Shown piece by piece: positions 6,753-13,915 of a DNA stretch of 43,131 nt (position 1 is the first letter of the stretch; each line of letters opens with the position of its first letter). A model generated the notes under the pieces. It was not told the DNA's origin, made no database searches, and saw only the letters and a list, made by a program, of their open reading frames with translations. Source of the stretch: a virus; the IMG/VR virus record IMGVR_UViG_3300023174_000295, positions 1-43,131 of that record, one strand, 5' to 3'. Made by a program: the position numbers and the translations under genes.

Positions 6753-7763
6753 TTACCACTCTGTTGCATATTTTTCATCTACCCTGCTTGTGTTACACTT
6801 TGTTTGGCATTCTTGCCACCCAAAACTTTTAAATTCTGTATTCCAAAAATCGTCAGTTACAACATCTGACAGTGTTCGGCGATGTAAGTTAAACTGTTCA
6901 GCCAAGGTTTGCCAGTCAGAGTTGTGACTGTATCGATTGGCAACCCAACAACACGGAAACAGTCGGCCGCGAGCATCTATGTATAGACCTTTGTTACCAA
7001 TTTCACACAACGGAGTTACTCCGTTGACTTCTTTGACAGATTTATAAAGTTGGATGTTTGTTGATTTTACTTTGTTGTTTAACCCACGCGAGCTTAACAG
7101 TATAACATCTCTTTCGAATCTATGCGAGTTACTTACAAATTTTTTACTGGGTTCCAGTGGGTCGTTAACTCCGTAGCTGGGATAGATAGTCCCAAATTTA
7201 GTGCTTTTAGTGAATTGTATAGCATCAAACCCGTGGCTTTGTGCCATGGATTCCATAGTGTCCAATTGGTTTTCGTTGAATCTAAATGCAATGGCATCCC
7301 ACACTATACGACATCTACTGACCGATCGCAAAATGTCAACGCCTTGCATGATACTATCAAAATCGCTGTTTACTCGGTACAAGTTGTTGCTGTCATTGTC
7401 CCACCCATCAATGCTAAAATGCACAGTATCTTCTTCACTTAATACATAACCTAGATCTTCCCACCACTCGGGTTTCTTGTGACTTCCGTTGGTGATAATA
7501 ACTATCTCAACTGGTTTGATGCTTTTGATGTATTCAATGACTGGTATAAGATCATGTGCGTAGATAGGATCTCCATCGTCACCACAGAATGTAATCTTTT
7601 CTACATTGTTGAGAATAAATTCTTCTGTGAAATTTCTTTTGAAAAATTCTAAATCTAATTCGGTGTTTATCAATGTATCAGGAACTTCTTGCCGAGCACA
7701 TCGCGGACACCGCAAAGTGCATTTGCTAGAAATTTCAATGTGAAAATGCCAAGTGGCTAGCAC
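6753..7763 (-). CDS. Radical SAM protein rSAM-1 with C-terminal auxiliary cluster motif
   Basis: The CTLRCPRC motif near the N terminus is the CxxxCxxC that binds the 4Fe-4S cluster cleaving S-adenosylmethionine. ITFCGDDGDP follows as the GGEP-like SAM-binding strand. The C-terminal third has PLC, then GLYIDARGRLFPCCW, and finally ECQTKC. These cysteines fit a SPASM/twitch auxiliary iron-sulfur site as in peptide- or protein-modifying enzymes. The substrate is unknown. I chose the GTG at 7763 because AGAGGTGG lies 4-7 nt before it. An in-frame ATG at 7784 would add seven residues but has no ribosome site and overlaps rSAM-2 further. It overlaps the rSAM-2 stop by 7 nt, implying coupling, and is about 20% identical to rSAM-2 by eye, so they may be ancient paralogues. 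Confidence 0.82.
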   Translation of the reverse strand: MLATWHFHIEISSKCTLRCPRCARQEVPDTLINTELDLEFFKRNFTEEFILNNVEKITFCGDDGDPIYAHDLIPVIEYIKSIKPVEIVIITNGSHKKPEWWEDLGYVLSEEDTVHFSIDGWDNDSNNLYRVNSDFDSIMQGVDILRSVSRCRIVWDAIAFRFNENQLDTMESMAQSHGFDAIQFTKSTKFGTIYPSYGVNDPLEPSKKFVSNSHRFERDVILLSSRGLNNKVKSTNIQLYKSVKEVNGVTPLCEIGNKGLYIDARGRLFPCCWVANRYSHNSDWQTLAEQFNLHRRTLSDVVTDDFWNTEFKSFGWQECQTKCNTSRVDEKYATEW

Positions 7764-8653
7764 AATTCCACCTCTCGTTGCCATTGATTAGAAAAACTAG
7801 TGTCACCGCTGTCAACACCGCAGGTATCCATACAAACAATATTAGGTTGCAAACTGTTCCAAGAACTTTTAACTTCTTCAAAATCTTTGACAAAGTCTCG
7901 TTGTCTGCTTCCTAGCCAACAACAAGGGCTTACTCTTCCTTGCGCATCAATATAAACGCTCTGTTCTTTTAATGCATGGCAATCAATTGCTTTTGCCACA
8001 ACATTGGGACTTTGCCATCCAATGGGAGATTCTAACTTGCCAATCAATGCACGTTTGCTTACTTTGGCACGAAACCATTTAAAGCCCATGTCACGTGCCA
8101 GTTGTTCGCAAGCATCAACTTGATGCTGATTGTGTTTGTAAACCAACATGTCCCAGTGTGCTGACCCTCCAGCGGCAATAAATGCTTCTGCATTGGCCAT
8201 CAGTTTGGACCAATTGACATTGACTCTATAATCAGCATTGGTGTCCTCTAGTCCGTCGATGCTAAACACACAGTAGTCCAAAGGTTTGTTTAAAATTTTA
8301 GCCAGGCTATGCCACCAAAACGTAGTACCAATGGCACCATTGGTATTCATACCTAGTACGATATCAGGATTTTGCTGGCGAAACCATTCGTAGATAGCAA
8401 TGGTATGATTGCCAGCAGCCGGATCGCCGTAGTTGCCGCACATAAACATCTTGTCAAGATTGACAACGAATTCTTCAGGGAGAATAGATTCTAATTGTTC
8501 TACAGATAATTGGTGGCGACGACTTTTATCAAAATTCTTATCTGTTTCTCGAGCGCAGAGAGGACATGCCGCCTGGCAAACATCAGTGGGCTCAAGATGC
8601 AGAACTTTGATATTACGCGATGTCAACATCTGTGTTGTAACTTGTAAATCCAT
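7757..8653 (-). CDS. Radical SAM protein rSAM-2 with C-terminal auxiliary cluster motif
   Basis: 298 residues. LEPTDVCQAACPLC gives CxxxCxxC at Cys26, Cys30 and Cys33. MFMCGNYGDPAAGN is the SAM-binding strand in the same position as in rSAM-1. The C-terminal part repeats the rSAM-1 layout: DCHALKEQSVYIDAQGRVSPCCW, then CMDTC, a probable second iron-sulfur site of SPASM/twitch type. The start at 8653 overlaps the gp46 3' end by 41 nt; an alternative ATG at 8629 reduces this to 17 nt, and neither has a strong Shine-Dalgarno. It lies in one operon with gp46 upstream and rSAM-1 downstream. No peptide precursor gene was found nearby, so a RiPP role is unsupported; modification of a protein, RNA or nucleotide remains open. 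Confidence 0.82.
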   Translation of the reverse strand: MDLQVTTQMLTSRNIKVLHLEPTDVCQAACPLCARETDKNFDKSRRHQLSVEQLESILPEEFVVNLDKMFMCGNYGDPAAGNHTIAIYEWFRQQNPDIVLGMNTNGAIGTTFWWHSLAKILNKPLDYCVFSIDGLEDTNADYRVNVNWSKLMANAEAFIAAGGSAHWDMLVYKHNQHQVDACEQLARDMGFKWFRAKVSKRALIGKLESPIGWQSPNVVAKAIDCHALKEQSVYIDAQGRVSPCCWLGSRQRDFVKDFEEVKSSWNSLQPNIVCMDTCGVDSGDTSFSNQWQREVELC

Positions 8654-10376
8654 TTTCTTTTACCACTTTTAAAATATTTTCTACACGACCGGCCAACTCA
8701 TCTCTGTGACTTACTAACCAAATTGATTTGTGCCGCTCACGACTCATCTTCTTGAGCAACGCTAAACTATTTTCCACACCCTGTGTGTCCATGCCTGAAT
8801 CAACCAGCTCGTCAATGAACAGCAAGTTGATGGGCGAGTACAAACTTTCCCATACATCACGGAATGCCCACGACATTGATAAGATTAGTCGATTACGTTC
8901 ACCACGGCTCAAGTTATCAAAGTCTAAGTCACGGCCCAACTCAGTGATTTCCACTGTGAGATCATTTTGGAATACAACCTGATGCGGCAATCCAATGCGA
9001 TCTAGATAGTGAGTGAGACGAGCATTTAAGTAGCTCAAGTTTTGTTCAATGATCTTCTTGCGGATAAACGAATCTTTGTTTGTGAGTAACTTTAGCAAGA
9101 AATCTTGATGTTCTTGCAGTCTTGTGAGTTCATTGAGTGTATCGTACGTTACTACCTGCAAAGCCTGTCCAGTCATTTCTTCAATCTGTTCACCATATGG
9201 ATCAGTTTCAACAGATTTTTCAGCAATTTGTTTTTCTAAATTAGTCAGTGTGGCTTGATGGTGTACAGCATCAGCTTCGTTGTCATAGAACATCTTGGGA
9301 GGTTTGCCTAACGTGCCCAAGGAGTCGTGGGCAATCTGTAGTTCTGATAAGAGGGTGCTGTGTTCCTGGCTTGACGCTCTTGCACCTGCCAGATCTTTCT
9401 GTTTCGCTTCCAAAACTTGTTGGTGCTTATTGTCGTGGAACGGTTGACCACATGTGTGACAGGTGTGAGATTCAAGTGTTGCAATCTCTTTGCTAAGTTT
9501 TTCAATGCTTTTGTTTTCTCGATCCACGTCAAGTTTCGTGCGGGAGATCTGGCTAGATAAGTCGTTAAGATCTTTGCGTTTCTGATCCCAAACACGGTGC
9601 GCCTTGTGTGCTTCAATCTCCGCTTCGATGTCAATCTTCTTGAGTTCTTCCAACGCCGTTTGTAACTTCTCAACTTCTTCATCATGTTTGGTCACCCACA
9701 TTGTTTGTCGCCGACGCAGATTTTCTATTTGTTCTTCTATGCGTTTGTTGGCTTCCTGTACTGCACGGATACGCATCTCTTCTTGTGAGATGCCATCCTT
9801 GGTTTCTTTGTTGAGTTCTTTAATACGCTCAGCACGTTCACTCAACAAAGTAATGCCCAAGAGCTGTTCAATTATGGCTCGTTGATCGTTGGCCTTTAAG
9901 CTCAAAAAAGGTTCAGTGTAGGTGTTTAGTGCCAGCACATGTTTAAACATGTCATGTGTCATGCCCAGTGCAGACTCTATGGCATCTTGTGTTTCTCTGC
10001 TGTCACCCTGACTGTTATCATCTGCGGCTTGTTCTTCGTTGTTGACATAAAATTTAAGTATGTTAGGCTTGCGACCGCGCTCAATTTTGTAATCTCTACC
10101 GTTGATATTAAAATCCAAACTAACCAACATATTCTTGCCGTTGGTTTTGTTTATTAGATTATCTCTACGAATGTTAGTAAGTGCTTGCCCATATAACGCA
10201 TAGCTCAATGCATTGATAATAGTTGTTTTACCTGTGCCGTTTCTTGAACCGTCTCCACCAAGATCCAAATTTTCACCCAACACCAGCGTGAGGTCTCTGC
10301 GATCAAAGTTAATGGCCTGTGTAGCATTGCCCACACTCATAAAGTTTTTAACTGTTAGGTCTTTGATTTGTATCAT
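8613..10376 (-). CDS. 46: Recombination endonuclease subunit gp46 (Rad50/SbcC-like ATPase)
   Basis: 587 residues. The Walker A lies at about residues 36-55 in GDGSRNGTGKTTI. Two long coiled-coil arms flank the zinc hook CHTCGQ at about 303-308. The ABC signature LSRGERNR and Walker B INLLFIDELVDSG lie near 490-520, with a VSHRDEL switch after them. With gp47 it forms the Mre11/Rad50-type complex that resects DNA ends for recombination-dependent replication and degrades host DNA. T4 gp46 is about 560 residues, so the length is normal. The gene starts 9 nt after the rSAM-3 stop. The gp47-gp46 order is as in T4, but the rSAM-3 gene has been inserted between them. Confidence 0.95.
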   Translation of the reverse strand: MIQIKDLTVKNFMSVGNATQAINFDRRDLTLVLGENLDLGGDGSRNGTGKTTIINALSYALYGQALTNIRRDNLINKTNGKNMLVSLDFNINGRDYKIERGRKPNILKFYVNNEEQAADDNSQGDSRETQDAIESALGMTHDMFKHVLALNTYTEPFLSLKANDQRAIIEQLLGITLLSERAERIKELNKETKDGISQEEMRIRAVQEANKRIEEQIENLRRRQTMWVTKHDEEVEKLQTALEELKKIDIEAEIEAHKAHRVWDQKRKDLNDLSSQISRTKLDVDRENKSIEKLSKEIATLESHTCHTCGQPFHDNKHQQVLEAKQKDLAGARASSQEHSTLLSELQIAHDSLGTLGKPPKMFYDNEADAVHHQATLTNLEKQIAEKSVETDPYGEQIEEMTGQALQVVTYDTLNELTRLQEHQDFLLKLLTNKDSFIRKKIIEQNLSYLNARLTHYLDRIGLPHQVVFQNDLTVEITELGRDLDFDNLSRGERNRLILSMSWAFRDVWESLYSPINLLFIDELVDSGMDTQGVENSLALLKKMSRERHKSIWLVSHRDELAGRVENILKVVKENGFTSYNTDVDIA

Positions 10377-10385
10377 TGTTATAGT

Positions 10386-11876
10386 TTACACGTATCTCAT
10401 GGCTTTTGCAATCTCATAATGACTCTCGGCAAAATTTTCCTCTCGCACCTGATCAAACCATTTAATCTTGGATCTAAAATCATCTCCGTTGCTGTCTGGT
10501 ATTTCTTGGATGATTTTGATAACCTGTTGCATTTCGTCCCAGGGATGGTCTTTGAATTTTTCAATAATTAGATCTTTGGCTTCTCGAGTTAGATCTTGAA
10601 GTTCAAATCCTGTTCCGCGAGCATGACTGACAAACAGTTGAAATCCATGTTTGGTTGCCCAATCGTAGACTTGATCAATGTAATACACATTCATAGCACC
10701 GATGGTGGGCATAAGACTGATACTAAGATTTGGCAAGCCTAGATCTTTGAGACGTAAAATGTTGCTCTCAACTTCGCTCCAGTTTCCACCGCGCTCCAAT
10801 TCAAACTGCTTGCCAATGGCATCAATGCTAAAGTGTATGTCAACTTGTCTGAAATTGGGCCAGTATGGTAAAAAGTGTTCGGGCCAAACTGATCCGTTGC
10901 TGTTGTAGTGTAATCGGATATTTTTAGCATGCCCGTGATCAACTGCCAACTTTAAAACTTCTTTGAATTTTTTTACTAAAAATGGTTCCCCACCGTACAT
11001 GTCAATGTTGTGTATGCTAGGCAAATGAGAAATCATTTGATTTATAAAATCTTCACTTTCGCTCCAGTTGTCTTGCGATATCAACGGAATGCCACGAAAT
11101 TTATGATTCTCCAATGCAAACAAAGAACTGTTGCTTGGCCCACAGATCCTGCATTTAAAATTACAGGTGTTATTGAATTTGATATCCATTGTTGCCAACT
11201 GTGGCTGATCAAGATACTTGAGTAAAAAGTCTTTTTTCAATCGTTTGATATTGTGTATGCGAATTGAAGTTAGATTTTTTTCTTCTGCTTTCCAGCATCC
11301 TCTGCAAATCTCAGGACGTTCTCCGGCCAGCAACCCTCTTCGTAGTTCCTGTAAGCCCTGGCCGTTGAAAACCTGATCAAGTGTGGTGTGTTTGATATTT
11401 CCCAGAGTAGACCCACTGGTCATACAACACGGCGTGATACCTCCATCGGTTTGTATTTCCAAATGTGTCCACGGTATTGCACACACAGTGTCTGGTAAGA
11501 AAAACTTGTCCTCAATGCTGTGCGTGGGCACGAGATCAGTGTATTGAAATTGAAACGGAATAGGATCGTGGGAGAACTGTTTACAGGCAGATTCAATGGA
11601 TGTTTCTAGTTCAGCTGGACCACAGATCAATACAAACCAGTTGCTGATGTCAATAAAATTAACCGTCTCGTATAAATGTTTTAGAAAATTTTCTGGCAAC
11701 ATATGAGAAGTATAAAACACTATGCGATCTGTTGGTTGATAGCTGGATTGGTAAATTTTATGAAGTAGTTTGAATAATCCATTGGGACTTGTTGACATCT
11801 CTCCAATGTCACACATGTGCTTGATGTCAAATTTAGATTTTAGTTGACGTTCTAGTTCTTGTGTAGATATGGTCAT
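10386..11876 (-). CDS. Radical SAM protein rSAM-3 with N-terminal twitch/SPASM-like domain
   Basis: 496 residues. The order of domains is reversed relative to rSAM-1 and rSAM-2. A cysteine cluster, CAIPWTHLEIQTDGGITPCC at about residues 132-151 followed by CRGCW, comes first. The radical SAM motif CNFKCRIC is at about 237-244, followed by MYGGEP for SAM binding. This matches the class described as N-terminal-twitch radical SAM proteins. The first 120 residues look like a separate alpha/beta domain I do not recognise. The ATG overlaps the gp47 stop (ATGA) and the stop lies 9 nt before gp46, so it is translationally embedded in the gp47-gp46 pair. The reaction and substrate are unknown. Confidence 0.85.
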   Translation of the reverse strand: MTISTQELERQLKSKFDIKHMCDIGEMSTSPNGLFKLLHKIYQSSYQPTDRIVFYTSHMLPENFLKHLYETVNFIDISNWFVLICGPAELETSIESACKQFSHDPIPFQFQYTDLVPTHSIEDKFFLPDTVCAIPWTHLEIQTDGGITPCCMTSGSTLGNIKHTTLDQVFNGQGLQELRRGLLAGERPEICRGCWKAEEKNLTSIRIHNIKRLKKDFLLKYLDQPQLATMDIKFNNTCNFKCRICGPSNSSLFALENHKFRGIPLISQDNWSESEDFINQMISHLPSIHNIDMYGGEPFLVKKFKEVLKLAVDHGHAKNIRLHYNSNGSVWPEHFLPYWPNFRQVDIHFSIDAIGKQFELERGGNWSEVESNILRLKDLGLPNLSISLMPTIGAMNVYYIDQVYDWATKHGFQLFVSHARGTGFELQDLTREAKDLIIEKFKDHPWDEMQQVIKIIQEIPDSNGDDFRSKIKWFDQVREENFAESHYEIAKAMRYV

Positions 11877-12889
11877 AATGCCTGATAGATCTGTAACAGT
11901 AATTTTGGATCGTAAAACTCTGATTCAATCTTGGTGATTTGATCTGTGACAATTTGATCCACACTTTCAAATTTAACTTCTCCAGGTGCTAGATCCTCTT
12001 CCAAAGCTGAACGTTTGTTGGGCATAAGAGCCATTTCTCTAAGATTGTGTTTGCTTATGAATGTATCTTTGATCAGCCCTGCTTCTTCGTAGCTGATTTC
12101 AATGTCCAACTGCACACGCACATGCATGTTGGGCTTGAGCAGTTGATCCCCACGATCTAACAACGTGGAAAGATCAAATACGTTATAAAGCGGTTGGTTA
12201 GGCCAAGCATGATATTCGGGTTCTGCACCCCAATCAAGAATCATACACCCACGCTTGTCGTCACCAGCATCAGCAAAGTTATGTGGAAATGCATTGCCAA
12301 TGTAGTTGATATTGTTTTTGTGTTGGCGCAAGTGGAAGTGACCAGAAAATACTTTGTCATAGTGGCCAAAGTGTGCGGCCTGTATTTCTCCATGATCGGG
12401 CATTTCTACCATGGCGTTCATTTTGAAATGAGGCAGTTCAAAATGTCCAAACATATACTTGCTGGACATTTTCTGTATGCGTTTATGATCATCGCCCACC
12501 AACCAAGGAGCAATGATGACATCGCCTTCTTCAAACCAGTCATTGCAGATATGGATGTTGGGCAAATGTCGGGCCCAGGCCGCTCCATGAATGTCGCGCT
12601 TGTCTCGATAGTACAAGTCGTGATTGCCAGGAATAAAGAAAAACTGCGAAAAGGCATTGGATAGTTTTTCCAATGCCTGCAAGCTAAAGTTTAGTGTCTG
12701 TAAGTTAATTGACGCACGATGATGATGCCAATCGCCTAAGAACATTCCAGTTTCGCAACCATGTTCCTTGCCGGTGGCAATAATCCAGTCTACAAACTGT
12801 TCGCAATCTTGATTGTGTAATAGGCTATTCGATTTCAGTCCAAAGTGGATGTCAGTGAAAACGATAGCCTTCTTGAATAAGTTGGCCAT
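11873..12889 (-). CDS. 47: Recombination endonuclease subunit gp47 (Mre11/SbcD-like)
   Basis: From the ATG at 12889 the protein has 338 residues (MANLFKKAIVFTDIHFG). The metallophosphoesterase motifs are in order: DIHFG, GDWHHHR, FIPGNHD and, near residue 180, GHFHLRQ. These bind the two Mn ions of Mre11-type nucleases. It partners with gp46. A longer in-frame start at 12973 would run back into gp55 and would place the first motif abnormally far from the N terminus, so I prefer 12889, 14 nt after the gp55 stop. No strong Shine-Dalgarno is visible, so reinitiation after gp55 is likely. T4 gp47 is about 339 residues, the same length. Confidence 0.95.
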   Translation of the reverse strand: MANLFKKAIVFTDIHFGLKSNSLLHNQDCEQFVDWIIATGKEHGCETGMFLGDWHHHRASINLQTLNFSLQALEKLSNAFSQFFFIPGNHDLYYRDKRDIHGAAWARHLPNIHICNDWFEEGDVIIAPWLVGDDHKRIQKMSSKYMFGHFELPHFKMNAMVEMPDHGEIQAAHFGHYDKVFSGHFHLRQHKNNINYIGNAFPHNFADAGDDKRGCMILDWGAEPEYHAWPNQPLYNVFDLSTLLDRGDQLLKPNMHVRVQLDIEISYEEAGLIKDTFISKHNLREMALMPNKRSALEEDLAPGEVKFESVDQIVTDQITKIESEFYDPKLLLQIYQAL

Positions 12890-12903
12890 AGAGTAGCAGT
12901 ATA

Positions 12904-13800
12904 CTATTCTTCTGAGCTGTTTGCAACCGCTTCGGCTGCTTTGTTGTGGCTTTCGGAAAATTGACGTGTCCAACTAGGATTGAGTCCGTTTATTTCTAGT
13001 ATGTCGTCGCGTATGTTTTGCATCTTTTTCTCAATGTTCAACACACGAGTGAAGCTATTAGTGATAGCGGCAGTATAATACGCAAAAGGGTTCTGCGATT
13101 TTGACTCATCAAATTGCAGTCCAATTTGACTGAGCTGTAGCAGGGCTTGTCCCCGCATTTCTTCGTTGTATGTGTATCCACGCCAGTTACTCCTTGTAGC
13201 ATATCTTTCGCATAACTTAATAAACATTGTGGCCAATTTATTGGTCATTTTGCCATGATCTTTGCTGAATTCGCCTGTGTCTAAGGCACCCTTCCAGTGC
13301 GATTTACCCACCAAAAAAGGCTCTTTATTTTCGTCTAAACGGTAGTGATAGAAGGGAGGAAAGTTCAATCTCACGTAGTTCATATCCAGCACAGGAACTT
13401 CTACCAGCTCCTCTAATCCGTCGGATTCTGCGGTGTCATCAAGCTCTAACAGCTCTTCCATCTTGCTTTTTTTAGCCTGCGCTTTGGTTTGTTTCTTGGG
13501 AGCCATGGGTATGTGATCCCAGCAAGTGATGCGAAACACCAGATCTGTGTGCGGAATTTTTTTGTCATTGACAACTTCGCCAGTTTCTCGCTTGATACGA
13601 TCAGCACGATTGCGTCGTGCTTCAGCAACGGTACGCTGATTGATTTTTTCTAAACTGGGCAAAATTATGTCGTATTGATGATCAATAACACGATCTCGAT
13701 ATGAACAGTATGTGTTCTTGCTTAGGTGTATTTCTTTTAAAATATCTCTATTGTTGAGATAATTGACTTTTTTTGGTGTGGGCGTAGCTGTTGTAGCCAT
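12904..13800 (-). CDS. 55: Late sigma factor gp55-like, with long N-terminal extension
   Basis: 298 residues from the ATG at 13800. The C-terminal half carries the sigma-70 region-2-like pattern of T4 gp55: GYTYNEEMRGQALLQL, FDESKSQNPFAYYTAAITN and FTRVLNIEKKMQ. gp55 replaces host sigma on RNA polymerase and recognises TATAAATA late promoters. T4 gp55 is 185 residues; here an unrecognised basic N-terminal part of about 100 residues, including RRNRADRIKRE, and a KKQTKAQAKKSKMEELLELDD linker precede the sigma region. I see no hydrophobic/acidic C-terminal tail of the sort T4 gp55 uses to bind the sliding clamp; the end is ESHNKAAEAVANSSEE. The start is set by AGGAGA 10 nt upstream. The ATG at 13839 lies upstream of the predicted transcription start. 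Confidence 0.85.
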   Translation of the reverse strand: MATTATPTPKKVNYLNNRDILKEIHLSKNTYCSYRDRVIDHQYDIILPSLEKINQRTVAEARRNRADRIKRETGEVVNDKKIPHTDLVFRITCWDHIPMAPKKQTKAQAKKSKMEELLELDDTAESDGLEELVEVPVLDMNYVRLNFPPFYHYRLDENKEPFLVGKSHWKGALDTGEFSKDHGKMTNKLATMFIKLCERYATRSNWRGYTYNEEMRGQALLQLSQIGLQFDESKSQNPFAYYTAAITNSFTRVLNIEKKMQNIRDDILEINGLNPSWTRQFSESHNKAAEAVANSSEE

Positions 13801-13827
13801 GAGTTGAACTTCTCCTATATTGTAGTT

Positions 13828-13855
13828 ATTATACAACACTCTCGTCCTTTGTCAA
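13828..13855 (-). promoter_or_regulatory. Consensus sigma70 promoter for the gp55-gp46 operon
   Basis: On the minus strand TTGACA (13855-13850), a 16-nt spacer and TATAAT (13833-13828) match the bacterial housekeeping consensus at all 12 positions. The start site is predicted near 13821, giving a leader of about 20 nt with AGGAGA before the gp55 ATG at 13800. Host polymerase should read it early without phage factors. Confidence 0.85.
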
Positions 13856-13891
13856 ACCTTTTGTTGGATTAACTTAGCCGTTTTTGCCTAC

Positions 13892-13899
13892 GGTAAATA
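13892..13899 (+). promoter_or_regulatory. Late-promoter-like octamer before the tail cluster
   Basis: GGTAAATA ends 16 nt before the ATG at 13916, with AAGGGAA in between as a ribosome site. No other such element is seen until 21351, which fits one transcript for the first genes of the cluster. Confidence 0.4.
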
Positions 13900-13915
13900 C
13901 AACAAGGGAATAACT

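Noticed and set aside
12890-12973. Upstream in-frame start for gp47
   Set aside because: It would encode 28 residues fully inside the gp55 gene and push the DIHFG motif away from the N terminus; the ATG at 12889 gives the usual gp47 length.
13801-13839. Upstream in-frame ATG for gp55 at 13839
   Set aside because: It lies upstream of the predicted transcription start near 13821, and the AGGAGA site is positioned for the ATG at 13800.
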